Shown here piece after piece: positions 23,108-33,669 of a stretch of DNA of 64,000 bases (within the stretch, counting starts at the first letter, position 1; the number at the start of each line of letters is the position of its first letter). The notes under the pieces were generated by a model. The model did no database searches. It was not told where the DNA came from and saw only the letters and a program-made list of their open reading frames with translations. Made by a program: the position numbers and the translations under genes. Source of the stretch: Phanerodontia chrysosporium (lineage: Eukaryota; Basidiomycota; Agaricomycetes; Polyporales; Phanerochaetaceae); the NCBI GenBank assembly GCA_001910725.1, contig MJGA01000010.1, positions 682,001 through 746,000 on the forward strand, given 5' to 3'.

Positions 23108-25030
23108 ATGGCCTCGCACTCCAACTCCTCGCATTCCAGCAAACCTCCCAAGGACGCACCCGGGCGCATTGCTGATGAGGCACACGCTGGTGAGTTCATT
23201 CAAGGCTCAGACATCATTCGTCCTTTCCCTTGCACACCGCACTCCCAACGTTCATGCATAATTCATTGTATTTCTTGAATATGTTGAGTCCGCGCTTGAG
23301 GCACACTGCTTGAAATACGACTGGATATGTGTGACTTGGCTGCTGCTTTGCACTTTGCCACTTTTCCACAGCCATGCCAGCTGTCTCCAACTGTGCTCAC
23401 TTTGATATGCCATAGATGATCCACCTATCAAGCTTTCAGAGCACCAGCTGTGTTCTTTGGGGGTCGACATTGCTAGTGGTCTCCAAGACGCACTGGAGCG
23501 CGAGCTTAGGATAGAAGTACCGCCCTCACCAGACAGCATGTCTGACGTATCTCAGTCGGACGATGAGGAGAATGCCATTGCAGATCCAGCACAGCCGTCT
23601 ACGACAACGTTGACATCTCAGCCACCAACCAAGCGATGTAAGGTTTTTTCAGCTGCTGCCGCCAAGATTCGAAGCAAGAAATCCCGGTACTACAAGCGCA
23701 AGTCCAAGTCAACAGCCCGCCATGCAAATTGTACGACACATTTTACCCCTGCTATGAAGTACCGCCTTCGGCTGTCGCTGTCGAGGAAGTTCAAGGTCAT
23801 CTCTGTTGAAGAAATCGAAATTGACGCCAGCCAGCTTGGAGCATGTGAGGGAGCATGGCGTGCCCTCTACGAGAAAGAGGCCAAATGCCTGGTGTCTCTT
23901 GAGGAGGCACTTGGCCCTCTGCGCCTACGGCTCCTTAAATGGAATGGGATGTGAGTGGTGGGCCAGCCTCTATGGCCATGTACTGATTATTTATCAGTAA
24001 GCCTATTATTTTTGTTGACAAATATAAGCGAATCATTGGCGTTCTGGTTGGAAGACCTGCCGATGTTGAAGGACGACAGCCATGGGATCAAACTCTGCAG
24101 GAGGCAGAGTTTGCCCTCGACGCACTACATGAAGACCTGGATTGGGGAGACAACGAGGTACTGCCCAAGCTATCTTCCAAGCCAGGGATTGCCATCAACC
24201 GACGGGGGGGGGGGGGGGGGCTACCAAGCTGTTAGTGAAGGGCCCTCATTTGGAGGTGGGCAAGAAGTAGGTTGCATGTTAGTGGGTGATTTATTACTGC
24301 TAATGCTTTGAGCTCCCAGAAGCCGATGAATCTCACTCATACACCAAAGAACCAAGAGGCCTTGCGCCGCTTTAATGAAAACCCAGCAATTCAGCACATG
24401 GCATCATTTGCAAATGGCAAGTTATATTAATTTCCAGCCATGACTCGACTTAATCTCTAATAACTGCTGGCAGGTGCAGTTGCATTTTACGCGCCAAAGC
24501 TATACAAATACTAGGTTGACACCCTCCAGAAGCTGTATGACCACGATCCTACCCTTGAGCCACCATTTTATGGAGCGATTTGGGCAGGCAAGACCAACAG
24601 TACTGGCAAGAAGTGCGTGTCCTACATGCACAATGATTATAAAAACCTGGCGTTTGGCTGGTGCGCCATTCAATCCCTAGGAAACTTTGACTCAACTGCT
24701 GGGGGCCACCTGATTCTTCAGCAGTTCGGGGTGGTTGCTGAGTTTCCTGCAGGCTCCACCATTCTCCTGCCATTCGCTATAGTCAGACATGGCAACACCC
24801 CCATTGCAGATGATGAGCGACGCCGCTCACTTGTGTACTACACAGCAGGAGGGTTGTTTCGATGAGTAGAGTATGGGTTTCAAACGGAGGGGGATTTGAA
24901 GAAGAAAGAGCCAAAGTTGTTCCGTAAGCTATGGATGGAGCGCAAGACAAAACGTCTTGATTTCGCATTAAGTCTCTTTTCCCATGTAGATGAGCTGACT
25001 CAAGATCATGCAAATGTTTTTGGTAACTAA
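23108..25030 (+). pseudogene. TET/JBP-like 2-oxoglutarate/Fe(II) dioxygenase, decayed
   Basis: Exons traced: 23108-23189, 23416-23950, 23998 to about 24265, then about 24315-24415 and 24473-25030. The catalytic region has HND (iron ligands, in YMHNDYKN), GNFDSTAGGHL, the distal His in VRHGNTPI, and AGGLFR. This is the double-stranded beta-helix of enzymes that oxidise 5-methylcytosine or thymine, expanded in basidiomycetes beside KDZ transposons. Three defects are visible: a 17-G run at 24204-24220 that shifts the frame, an in-frame TAG in KLYKY*VDTL, and an in-frame TGA in GLFR*VEYGF, the last two where Trp may have stood. Catalytic residues persist, so the damage looks recent. The exact substrate is not known. 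Confidence 0.62.
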
Positions 25031-25157
25031 CATGTATATATCAGAATTTTATCATAGACTTTGTATATGAATGTGTGACTATGGACTACAAAACAATAAA
25101 GTAAAGGGCACAAAACAATAGAGAAATAACACACAGAAACTACATAGAAACTACAAA

Positions 25158-27364
25158 CTACCCGTTCTTGGATTGTAGCCGCTTGTTCTTCTTTTTAACA
25201 TTGCGAAGGGCAGCTCTGGGATCAGGAACAAGATCCATGAAGCGCTGCCACAAACCATCATCAGTTCTTCCATGGCTGATCAGACGGCTACGCAACTCTT
25301 CAGAGGTGCCGACTCCCGTAAACCACCGTTCTTTGTGAGCGTAGAACGTGGCTGAGATGAAGGGTACGCTGGGGAAGTACGTCACAAATATGTCCTGGAT
25401 TGTTTGACCTGGAAGTCTGCGATCCTTCTCAGAGGCGACAAACGCAGCATGAATATCCACTGCGTGATAGCGAGACGGCCAAGCAGCGTTACCCCTGCGC
25501 TGGGGTTCAGAAGTAGAAGGGATACCTGGCAAAATGTGATTAGGGTGCAAATTCGACACAAATGTGCTAACATACCAGAACTGCCAGAATCGTCTTCTTG
25601 CTTAATACGAGACTTGCGACTGTACTCTGCAAGAAGGGATGGAATGCTTGGAAATTCATCACTGGAGCTTGCAGCATTAGAAGAGTCATCAATGACGATG
25701 ACTTCATGCTCTTGAGGTTGAGCCAGCGGTGAAGATGTCGGCAGTCCAGACAGATCAATGTCGACAGATGGCGACGCAGGCATAGAAGCATCTTCCAGAA
25801 CTCCAGGAATCACAGATGATGGCTGAGGTGATGGCGAAGGACATGCAGGCGAGGGGGGCCTCAAAAGAGCGACAGGCTGAGGGACAGCAGATAGAGTGAC
25901 GCCAAGAGGAGAGAAGACGTCCCTGGCACGAGCTTTGCCTTTCGGATCCTGGAGCTGGAGACAATAGACGTACACTTTGCTGTGCGTGAACAGAGGCTCT
26001 CTCTGCTACAAGGTCATGGCGGAGATGAGGGGACTGTGAGGAAGAACGAGGAAGATGTGGTGAAACCGTAGAGACAGGAGGGAATACAGCTGGCTTTGGG
26101 CAGTCTAGGGTGCGCACATAGATATGTTGTCCTGTCTTGACTTCTAATGACTGGCCTTGCTTCATTCGAACCCAGCTGCGAATGCTGCCGTTGTACCAGA
26201 AAAAAGCAGGTGGACTAGTAGGAGCGGCAGAGACTTCAGCACTGAGACCCAGCTCTAGAAAGGCGTCCTGGTCAAGGACAAGGTATGGCCATGGTTGAAA
26301 GGGGCCTGTCCAGCGATGAATCTGCGGCTCATCGTGATCCTGTGTAAACGGTGTGAGCGATCAGCATACATGGAGAGTAAAAAAACAATAAACCTTGAGA
26401 AAGACGTATAGTATAACAAACTGCGCTCTCTCTGCCTGTCGGGATAGACGTTGTGCATCGGCTGTACGTCTGTCTGCACGCTGCTGAAGAGCGACTGCAC
26501 GTTCATGCGTAAAGACCGAGGAGAGGTGGGAGGCATAACGAGAGTTGCCAACCATGGGGTCAGGAAGAGAGCCAGCAGCATGCTCTTGGGAGAGGGTAAG
26601 ACCCGAAGACGTCAATGCAGCTACCAAAAGTATATCAGCCATATGCAAGACGAAGATGCGTATAACAGCCGTACCAGGTGCTGAGAACGAACTGGGCATA
26701 CGAGGGCCATGAGGGATGACAGCCTCTGCAGAGGAAGGCATAGGCAGCTCAGGAACAGATGCAAGAACAGGCTGCGATGGCGGAGGAGGGGGTGGTGGAG
26801 GCGGAGGTGGAGCCAGCTGAGCAGAAGAAGACAGAGAAGGCAAGACGGGACCAGATGGCGGAAGAGCTGGAGGATAGCGAGGAACCCAGCCAGGGGGAAG
26901 CAAATGGCATGAACAACCACCCTGGTCCAGGCATTCTCTGCGACCCAGACCACGAGAACACTTCTTGTTTGTTCGACGCATCTTCTGAGGCGGTTCCCCG
27001 TTGAAGCCGTCCATGGTTGTGAATTGGGGTAGGTAGTCGCTCAAAGGAGAGTCGGTATCGGACACGATTCCGAAGGTGGCAGGATGTCGGTACGTACTGA
27101 GGTCGATGGTGTTTACGTTCACTGCGGCTGGGTTGTGCAACGGACGGCTCAACCAGCGAAAATAGCCTGAACAACACTACGTAGCAGAAGCGTCAATGCA
27201 GATACCCAAGTGGGATTCAAAGGCAAACGCACCTGAACGTAACACCTCCCCTTATTCTCTAGCCTCTTTGCTCCGTTTGCGACCTTAGGCAGTGGCTGTC
27301 GGCCACACGTCTCGCAGCGGTAGGCGTAGCCTGGTTGGTACCAGTTAGGGGTGATTCGATGCAT
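25158..27364 (-). CDS. GRF-type zinc-finger, proline-rich mobile-element protein
   Basis: Six exons proposed on the minus strand: 27364-27233, 27176-26675, 26620-26394, 26339-26067, 26005-25577 and 25525-25158. Exons 1-2 join to give C..C...NKGRCYVQCCSGYFRW, a GRF-like zinc finger, a fold that binds single-stranded DNA or RNA. Then come a second Cys-rich patch (GRRECLDQGGCSCH), a polyproline run, a conserved middle with WPYLVLDQDAF, a Ser/acidic linker and a basic C-terminus with FMDLVPDP and KKKNKR. It converges with the TET/JBP-like gene, 128 bp apart, inside the KDZ composite element. The family is widespread and uncharacterised in basidiomycetes; the splice sites at 26006 and 26621 are the least certain. 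No stop was found in the assembled frame. Confidence 0.6.
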
Positions 27365-27750
27365 GAGATGATGGCACAGTGGGCGTACAACAAAGGTTCA
27401 AGTCAAACGGAGGGAGGAAAAGCTCGCACGCAGAGAAGGACGAAAGGGAGAAGGGGGGGGAAGGTAACACGGCGTCGCTGAAGGTGGGCGAGCAATGGGG
27501 CAAGCCTCTTGTACACCGTTGGACATATCGAAGAGGTGGCTATGAACATCTTTGCCTGTCAAGTGGACGAGCGAAGAGGTCCAGAGTCACCCCTTAGCAG
27601 GGGAGGAGCCAAGTCTATGACAACGATGAAGTCACCGCCAGAGTCACCGCCAGAACACATTTAAGCGCTGAGCATGCCGACCCTTCTTCCGATATGGCAG
27701 GGGGCGGGATAAGGCCGACGCAGGAGAGCAAGCGCCTGTCAGGCAGGCGG

Positions 27751-27815
27751 GGCACAGACCCGGCACAGACCTGGCACAGACCCGGCACAGAGCGCGGCAC
27801 AGAGCGTCTAATTCC
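27751..27815 (-). repeat. Right inverted end with GGCACAGACCC array
   Basis: Five 11-12 bp units based on GGCACAGACCC (27751-27806), then GTCTAATTCC. It is the reverse complement of the design at 12716-12783. Confidence 0.7.
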
Positions 27816-27932
27816 CCGACTTTCTGAATTCACCTGCTTTCCAACATGTGGCTGGGGCAAGTACACCACCAAATACTTGCACCCTGGCACAGCGTTGTAT
27901 ACCCACTGAGACGTGCCTCGTGACGAGGAGAC

Positions 27933-28628
27933 TGTCGCGGAGCGAAGGCTCAACGCTTCACAAGGGAGGACAGATGGGGAGGTCGACGACGAGGCGCAGC
28001 GGAGCGGGTCACGCGGCGACGAACAAACTTACGCAGCTGTCCGTATTGACCAAGATAATATTAGCACTGTAACTACAATACAAACACTGGGCTTACCTGT
28101 CCGTATTGACCAAGAGGTCGAGATGACGGACAGGAGCGAGGGGAGCTACCCTTATATACTACGGGTCCTTTAGGGCAGGCTATACGATTACATAAGCTGA
28201 TGGGCAGCGCTCAGCATAGCCAGCGAGGCTGCGACGCGGGCTGCGCGGCGCGGCTGTGCTGGGGCTATGTCACGAGGCTGTGTCAGCTGGCAGTGTCTCG
28301 AGGCTGCGTCGGGCCGAGGCTGTGTCATCAGGCTGATCAGCTCGGCGTGTCTCGGCGAGGGGAGTCATCAGGGATGACAGTGCCTCCTCGGCGATCCGGG
28401 GAACCGGTTGCAAGGCAGACCGGTGATCCGGGCAGTGTCTGAGCGCGCAGCGGGATGCGCTGGCGTCTAGGGGTGATGCGCCATCAGGGCGCTGGCGCTG
28501 AGTGGCCAGGCGCTGAGTGCGGGCGGCTAGGACTCCAGACGGCGCGAGGGCTGCTCGCCCGTTGGATTAATCGAGGAAAATAGCCAAAAATCGGCGAAAA
28601 ATAGGGCAGCACCGTCACATCCGTGACA
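27933..28628 (-). repeat. 3' LTR of A4
   Basis: 696 bp, TGTC...GACA. It follows the polypurine tract seen on the plus strand as TTACCCCCCTCCT at 28629. Confidence 0.95.
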
Positions 28629-28666
28629 TTACCCCCCTCCTAAAACCGAGCGTCCTCGCGAGGCCG

Positions 28667-31600
28667 TCAGATGTGGCGCCCCTCCTCCCAATCGAGATCG
28701 GCCTTAGCGCGATCGGAGGCAGGAAGGAGAGAGACGTCGACTTCGGTGACGAACGGGCGGAAAGAGGCGGCGAGGGCTTCGAAGGCGGTGGCAGCGAGCT
28801 TGCGGGGCGCTTCCGGGTTTTCGCGATGGAATTTGTTGACCAGGGCCTTGGCGTGCTTGAGGTTGTCTGCCTTTTCCCACGTGTCTCCGGCTTGGCCGTA
28901 GCCTTTCCAGCGGACCTTGTACTGCAGTTGGCGGCGATATATGCGGCTGTCGAGGACTTTCTCGACGACGTATTCTTCTTCGCCGGCAACCTTGACAGGT
29001 TTGGGAGGCAGAGGCTTCTCGACGCCCTGATCGTGCCACGGGCTGAGACGGTTGACATGGAAAACCGGGTGGATTTTCAGCCAGCTCGGGAGCTCGAGCC
29101 GATAGTCCAGATCGCCGATCTTTTCCAGAACCTTAAACGGACCCAGCTGGCGGGGGCCGAGCTTGGGCGAGGGCTGATCGATGCTGAGGTCCTTCGTGCT
29201 GAGCCAAACTTGGTCGCCAACCTTGAAGGAGTGGGCGCGTTTCTTCGCGGCCTCGTACTCTTCTTTCATGCGAGCCTTGGTAAGGCGCAAGGCAGCTTCG
29301 GCCTCTTTGCGAACGTGAGCCATGCGGTCTAGGCGCTCATCGAGGGCGGGAACCTTGGTGTGTTTGCCGGCCGGGATCGTGAAGTCCGGTGTATAGCCGT
29401 AAACAATCTCGAAGGGCGTGCGCTCGGTAGCGCTAGACACGTGCGAATTCAGGGTGAACTCGGCCATCGGGAGCCAATCGACCCAGTCGTCTTGGCGCTG
29501 GGAGACGAAGAGACGCAGGAATTTCTCGACTTCCTGGTTCTTGCGCTCGACCTTGCCGTTACCTTCTGGGTGATATGCCGTGGTGAGACCGGCAGCGATG
29601 CCGAGACGCTTGTACAGCGCTCGCATGTACTGGGCTGCAAACTGGGGTCCACGATCGGAGAAGATCTTGCGTGGGAGGCCGTGGAGGCGGAAGATGTCCG
29701 TGTAGTGGACGTCGCCCATGCCGGCAGCGGTGATCGTCGAGTCGACCGGCACGAGGTGGCACTGATCCGAATAGTGGTCCACGTAGACCGCGATCGAGTC
29801 CTTCTTGGTCTTGGCGTCACGTGGGAGTTGCGTGATGAGATCCACGCCGACGTGTTCCCAAGGCCCTGAAGGGACGTCGTGGGGCTGCAGGGTGGCTTTC
29901 GGATGCGGGGCGGACTTGTACCGTTGACATTGATCGCAGCCGAGCACGTAGCGGCTAACGTCGGCGGAGATGCGTGGCCACCAATAGTACCGAGAGACCA
30001 ACTCGAGAGTGGTGTGCTTCCCAGGGTGTCCGGCGGTCGGCGCGTCGTGGCAAGACTTGATGACGTCGTTGCGCAGCGCGGCACTGTTCGGGACATAGAC
30101 TTTCCCATGGTAGTACAGAAGGCCGTTGTCCTCTTCCCATTCGAGAACGCCGTTGCGCAGCTTGCGGGGCCCCTTGGTCCGGAGAGTCTGTAGGGCGTCT
30201 GCGACTTCCTTTTCCTTTTCGGAGCAGTCGCGAATGCGCTTCTCGAGGGGGGAGGGGTTTGCGAAAGCTACCGTGGCGGCTATCTTAAACAGCTCCGGCT
30301 TCAATACTATCTGCGAGCGGTTGTCTTCTTCGTCGGAGACATGCAGCGAAGAGGGCCGGGAAAGCGGATCAGCGAGGAGATGGGTCTTGCCGGGGCGGTG
30401 GATGATGCGGAAGTCGTACTCGGCGAGGTAGGAGGCCCACCGGGCTTGTCGCCGTGTGAGATTCTGCGCAGTTTTCCAGTACTGGAGATTCTGATGATCG
30501 GTCCAGATCTCAAAAGGCTCCGGGAGACCTTCGAGGAACTGGCGCCAGTCTTTGAGAGCTTCGATGATTGCAAGCATCTCGCGGTCCCAGATCTCGTAGT
30601 TCCGCTCGGCGGGGCTCATGGTCTGCGAGCGATACGCGATTGGATGCCAGAGACCATCTTCAGGGTTGCGTTGGGCTATGACTCCTCCGGTGGCGTAGCC
30701 AGAAGCATCGGTCTCGACGCGAGTTGGCCGATCAATGCTCCACATGGCGAGCACGGGCTGAGTCGTGAAAGCGCGCTTGAGCGTCTCGAAGGCTTCTGCC
30801 TGTGCGGGACCCCAATTAAACGGAGCATCCTTCTTCGTCAGATCGTGCAGCGGGCGGCAGATCTTTGAGAAGTCTTTGATGAAGCGGCGATAGAAGTTGG
30901 CGAACCCGACAAAGCCTCGCACGTCTTTGAGGTTCTTCGGGGTCGGCCACTCGGCCACTGCCTTAACCTTGCCAGGGTCCATGCCGACTTGTCCTTCGCT
31001 GATGAGGAGCCCAAGATACTCGATCTCTGAGCGCTCGAACTCGCACTTCTCGGGCCGAAGGTACAGATCGTACTTGGCGAGGCGTGCCAGGACCTCGTGA
31101 ACAATCTTCCGATGCGAAGCGAGATCGTTCGACCAGATGAGGATGTCGTCGAGGTAGACTGCGACCTTGCTTTCGGCGATGAGGTCGGCGAAGATATGAT
31201 TCATGAGGGCCTGGAACGTGGCAGGGCTGTTGCACAGACCGAAGTACATAACTCTGGGCTCGAAGAGACCGCGGTTGGTGACAAAGGCGGCTTTCCATTC
31301 GTCACCTTCCTTAATCCGGACGTTATTGTAGCCCCAACGGACGTCGAACTTGGTGAAGATCTTAGCGCCCTGGAGCTTCCCGATGATGTCGGAGGCGAGC
31401 GGAAGGGGGTAGCGGTTCTTCACGGTGATGTCGTTGAGCTTGCGGTAATCTTGGATGAACCGGAGCTTGCCGTCCTTTTTCTTGATGAAGAAGACAGGGG
31501 AAGCGATCGGAGACTTGCTGGGGACAATATAGCCCTTGGCGAGTGCGTCGTCGATGAACCGCTGTAGCTCTTCATTCTCGATCGGGGACATGGGGTAGAC

Positions 31601-32428
31601 CTTCGACTTGATCGAGGCCGGGGCGTCCGGAACGAGATCTATCGCGTGATCCCAGGGTTGATGCTTCGGGAGGCGGTGCGATTCTTCTTCGGAGAACACC
31701 TTCTTGTGTCGGTGGTACTCCTTGGGAACCAGCTCTTCGAACGTCTTGGCGTACTTCTCGCGATTGGCTTCGACAGCGATCGCTTGCGAGTAAGTGTAAC
31801 CGGCGAGGATCCAGACTTCGTCCTTGGCGTCCTCGACAATGCCTGCTCGAAGCCATTCTCGGCGTTCGGAGCGATTAGCGTCAATCTGATGGATACCGAA
31901 AACCGGGGTGTCCTCAGCTCCGCCGCGGAGCTGAAACTGGACATCTCCCGTTTCCCAGTCGATGTTCGGATTCCATTTCTTGAGCCACGGAAGTCCGAGG
32001 ATGACGTCCTCCGGACCGATGTTCGTGACAAGAAACTCCTCCTTAAACGTGTAAGAGCCCACAGTGAGCTGGAGTCTGGCACGACGTGTGATAGATCCTG
32101 CTTCATTCTTGGTTCCGTCGATGTTGTATAACGTAATTTCCCTTTTGAGTGGTACCGTGAGAATCTTATGCTGCTTGCAGAAGTCTTCGTGGATGAACAG
32201 TGAGGTCGCACCGGAGTCAATCATTGCAGGCGTGCGAATAGTTTTATTGATCCCGGTGAGCTTTACTGGTACACGGTAGTGATTCGAGAAAGGGTCTAAT
32301 ACGGATATTGTACATGAGCGGATAGAGTCCGAAATGTCCTGTGGGTCTAACGAAGGCGCCGGAGTTGAATCCGGGCTTGACGAAACAGGGACCGACGATG
32401 CGGCGTCACTCCGGCCCCTTAAGCAAAA
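28667..32428 (-). CDS. pol: A4 pol: protease, RT, RNase H, integrase, chromodomain
   Basis: Open in the -1 frame from the slippery site; from the first ATG (32224) it is 1185 residues. Protease DSGA lies at 3-6, RT YLDD at 357-360 with fingers/palm motifs before it, RNase H TDASG near 505, integrase zinc ligands H726, H733, C763 and C766, catalytic D795, D857 and E893, and a chromodomain at about 1083-1135. It would copy the RNA into DNA and insert it. No stop separates the ATG from the frameshift site, so the natural start is by Gag-Pol fusion rather than that ATG. All key residues are present. Confidence 0.95.
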   Translation of the reverse strand, partial: FCLRGRSDAASSVPVSSSPDSTPAPSLDPQDISDSIRSCTISVLDPFSNHYRVPVKLTGINKTIRTPAMIDSGATSLFIHEDFCKQHKILTVPLKREITLYNIDGTKNEAGSITRRARLQLTVGSYTFKEEFLVTNIGPEDVILGLPWLKKWNPNIDWETGDVQFQLRGGAEDTPVFGIHQIDANRSERREWLRAGIVEDAKDEVWILAGYTYSQAIAVEANREKYAKTFEELVPKEYHRHKKVFSEEESHRLPKHQPWDHAIDLVPDAPASIKSKVYPMSPIENEELQRFIDDALAKGYIVPSKSPIASPVFFIKKKDGKLRFIQDYRKLNDITVKNRYPLPLASDIIGKLQGAKIFTKFDVRWGYNNVRIKEGDEWKAAFVTNRGLFEPRVMYFGLCNSPATFQALMNHIFADLIAESKVAVYLDDILIWSNDLASHRKIVHEVLARLAKYDLYLRPEKCEFERSEIEYLGLLISEGQVGMDPGKVKAVAEWPTPKNLKDVRGFVGFANFYRRFIKDFSKICRPLHDLTKKDAPFNWGPAQAEAFETLKRAFTTQPVLAMWSIDRPTRVETDASGYATGGVIAQRNPEDGLWHPIAYRSQTMSPAERNYEIWDREMLAIIEALKDWRQFLEGLPEPFEIWTDHQNLQYWKTAQNLTRRQARWASYLAEYDFRIIHRPGKTHLLADPLSRPSSLHVSDEEDNRSQIVLKPELFKIAATVAFANPSPLEKRIRDCSEKEKEVADALQTLRTKGPRKLRNGVLEWEEDNGLLYYHGKVYVPNSAALRNDVIKSCHDAPTAGHPGKHTTLELVSRYYWWPRISADVSRYVLGCDQCQRYKSAPHPKATLQPHDVPSGPWEHVGVDLITQLPRDAKTKKDSIAVYVDHYSDQCHLVPVDSTITAAGMGDVHYTDIFRLHGLPRKIFSDRGPQFAAQYMRALYKRLGIAAGLTTAYHPEGNGKVERKNQEVEKFLRLFVSQRQDDWVDWLPMAEFTLNSHVSSATERTPFEIVYGYTPDFTIPAGKHTKVPALDERLDRMAHVRKEAEAALRLTKARMKEEYEAAKKRAHSFKVGDQVWLSTKDLSIDQPSPKLGPRQLGPFKVLEKIGDLDYRLELPSWLKIHPVFHVNRLSPWHDQGVEKPLPPKPVKVAGEEEYVVEKVLDSRIYRRQLQYKVRWKGYGQAGDTWEKADNLKHAKALVNKFHRENPEAPRKLAATAFEALAASFRPFVTEVDVSLLPASDRAKADLDWEEGRHI

Positions 32429-32431
32429 CCC
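32358..32431 (-). promoter_or_regulatory. -1 ribosomal frameshift signal between gag and pol
   Basis: The minus strand reads GCG GGT TTT GCT TAA at the gag end. G GGT TTT (32425-32431) has the X XXY YYZ form in the gag frame and pol continues in -1. Nine nt later GCCGGAGT (32408-32415) can pair with ACTCCGGC (32358-32365), giving the downstream structure such sites need. Slip site and stem are conserved in A2, and the slip site also in A3. Confidence 0.8.
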
Positions 32432-33669
32432 GCGAGCTGCTTCTGCATCAGAGCCAGCTGATCACGGAGGGCGGCGATCGCGGCGCTCTGGTCGTCAGAC
32501 GAGCTGTCGGAAGACGAGGAGGCCGGAGACGAGGAGTCCTGAGACGAGGTATCCGAAGACGAGGCGCGGACGGCGGCGGTAGCGGGGGCGGTTCTCGGCT
32601 TGCCCTCGAGGCGAGCGCGACAGACGCGGGACCAGTGACCCTTCTTGCCGCAATGGTTGCAAACCGAGTCGCGGTGAACGGGGTCCGTGGACTTGTGGGA
32701 CTTCGAGCCGCAGACCTTGCAGCGATCCTTCATGACAGCGTCGAACTGGCGCTTGAGATCCGTGCCAGTGAGACCCTTAAACAGCTCGTCGATGTTCGCG
32801 GCGTCGATGTCCATCGCGTTCGGGTCGCGGAAGGCGCGCGTCGACGAGCTAGCCGGAGACGAGGACGTCTTGCCCTGCTGTGCCAGGAGGTCTTGCGAGA
32901 GCTTGTCCTTCGACCGGTCGACGGCGAAACCCGCGTTCTTGAGCTCGTCGTACGTCTCGGGGCCTTTGCCGGTAGCGGGGTTGACCATGTACGAGATCCG
33001 CTCGAGGTAGTCCTTGTTGAACTTCGTCCGTAACCGGGCCGCCAGGTCTTCCGGGGTGAGCTTCGTACGACCGGCGAGGGCTTGGAACTCCGCGAAGAAC
33101 TCTGCGAACCGACGATTGCCTTGCGTGCACGCCTGCAACTTGCTGAGGGCCTCAGCCTTCTCGTCGACGGGCTCGAACCGGTTCTTGAAAGCCTCCCAGA
33201 ATTGGGCACGAGAACCTCCGAATAACTGGGTGCCGTCTGCTGCCTGCTCGATGTACTGCCGTGCCCATTCGGCGGCTTCGTCCTGCATGAAGGAGAGGGC
33301 GCCAACGATCCACTTCTGGCCGTCTACCAAGATCTTGCCGGTGTTTGCGTCCCGTTCGAGGTTACCGTTGACGTCGCGCTTGCCGAACTTCTCTGGCTGT
33401 CCGTCGGCGTAGATGCGATAGGCGGCACGGAAGAGACGGGCCGTGTCCGAACCTTTCCCTTTGAACGGCATGGGCTTCTCGACGAAGGGGAGCTCTTTGT
33501 TGGCATTGACCATCGCGTTGACCGTTGTCCGATTGGCGCCAATAGTCTGGGCCAGAGTGTTAACCGTGTTCGTGAGCTGCGTCATAGCCTGAGCCATCTG
33601 CAGGAGGGCAGCGGAGACGGGGTCGGGGGGAGCCGGGCCGGGAGGCGCTCCACCAGGAGTGCTTGACAT
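32419..33669 (-). CDS. gag: A4 gag, intact
   Basis: 416 residues from the first ATG. The N-terminus is Pro-rich, then comes a caps-like helical core, CKVCGSKSHK and the zinc knuckle CNHCGKKGHWSRVC near residues 316-350, and a Ser/Asp-rich tail. Gag assembles the particle and packages RNA. Its ATG is the first AUG in any frame after the predicted RNA start. The same frame stays open for about 143 codons upstream, to the ORF1 amber stop, with protein-level similarity to A2, so an N-terminally extended form is likely too. Confidence 0.93.
   Translation of the reverse strand: MSSTPGGAPPGPAPPDPVSAALLQMAQAMTQLTNTVNTLAQTIGANRTTVNAMVNANKELPFVEKPMPFKGKGSDTARLFRAAYRIYADGQPEKFGKRDVNGNLERDANTGKILVDGQKWIVGALSFMQDEAAEWARQYIEQAADGTQLFGGSRAQFWEAFKNRFEPVDEKAEALSKLQACTQGNRRFAEFFAEFQALAGRTKLTPEDLAARLRTKFNKDYLERISYMVNPATGKGPETYDELKNAGFAVDRSKDKLSQDLLAQQGKTSSSPASSSTRAFRDPNAMDIDAANIDELFKGLTGTDLKRQFDAVMKDRCKVCGSKSHKSTDPVHRDSVCNHCGKKGHWSRVCRARLEGKPRTAPATAAVRASSSDTSSQDSSSPASSSSDSSSDDQSAAIAALRDQLALMQKQLAGFA

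Larger units (their letters stand above)
12716..27815 (+). mobile_element. Composite KDZ-type DNA transposon with TET/JBP and GRF genes
   Basis: Bounded by imperfect 20-bp inverted ends (GGAATT...TCTGTGCC, 16 of 20 matching) that lead into inverted tandem arrays. Inside are the two halves of a KDZ-type transposase gene, a TET/JBP-like 2-oxoglutarate/Fe(II) oxygenase gene, a GRF zinc-finger gene and an ene-reductase fragment. Association of TET/JBP genes with KDZ transposons is established for basidiomycetes. The exact ends are inferred; no target duplication was found. Several LTR elements later entered it, accounting for much of its 15 kb. Confidence 0.55.
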
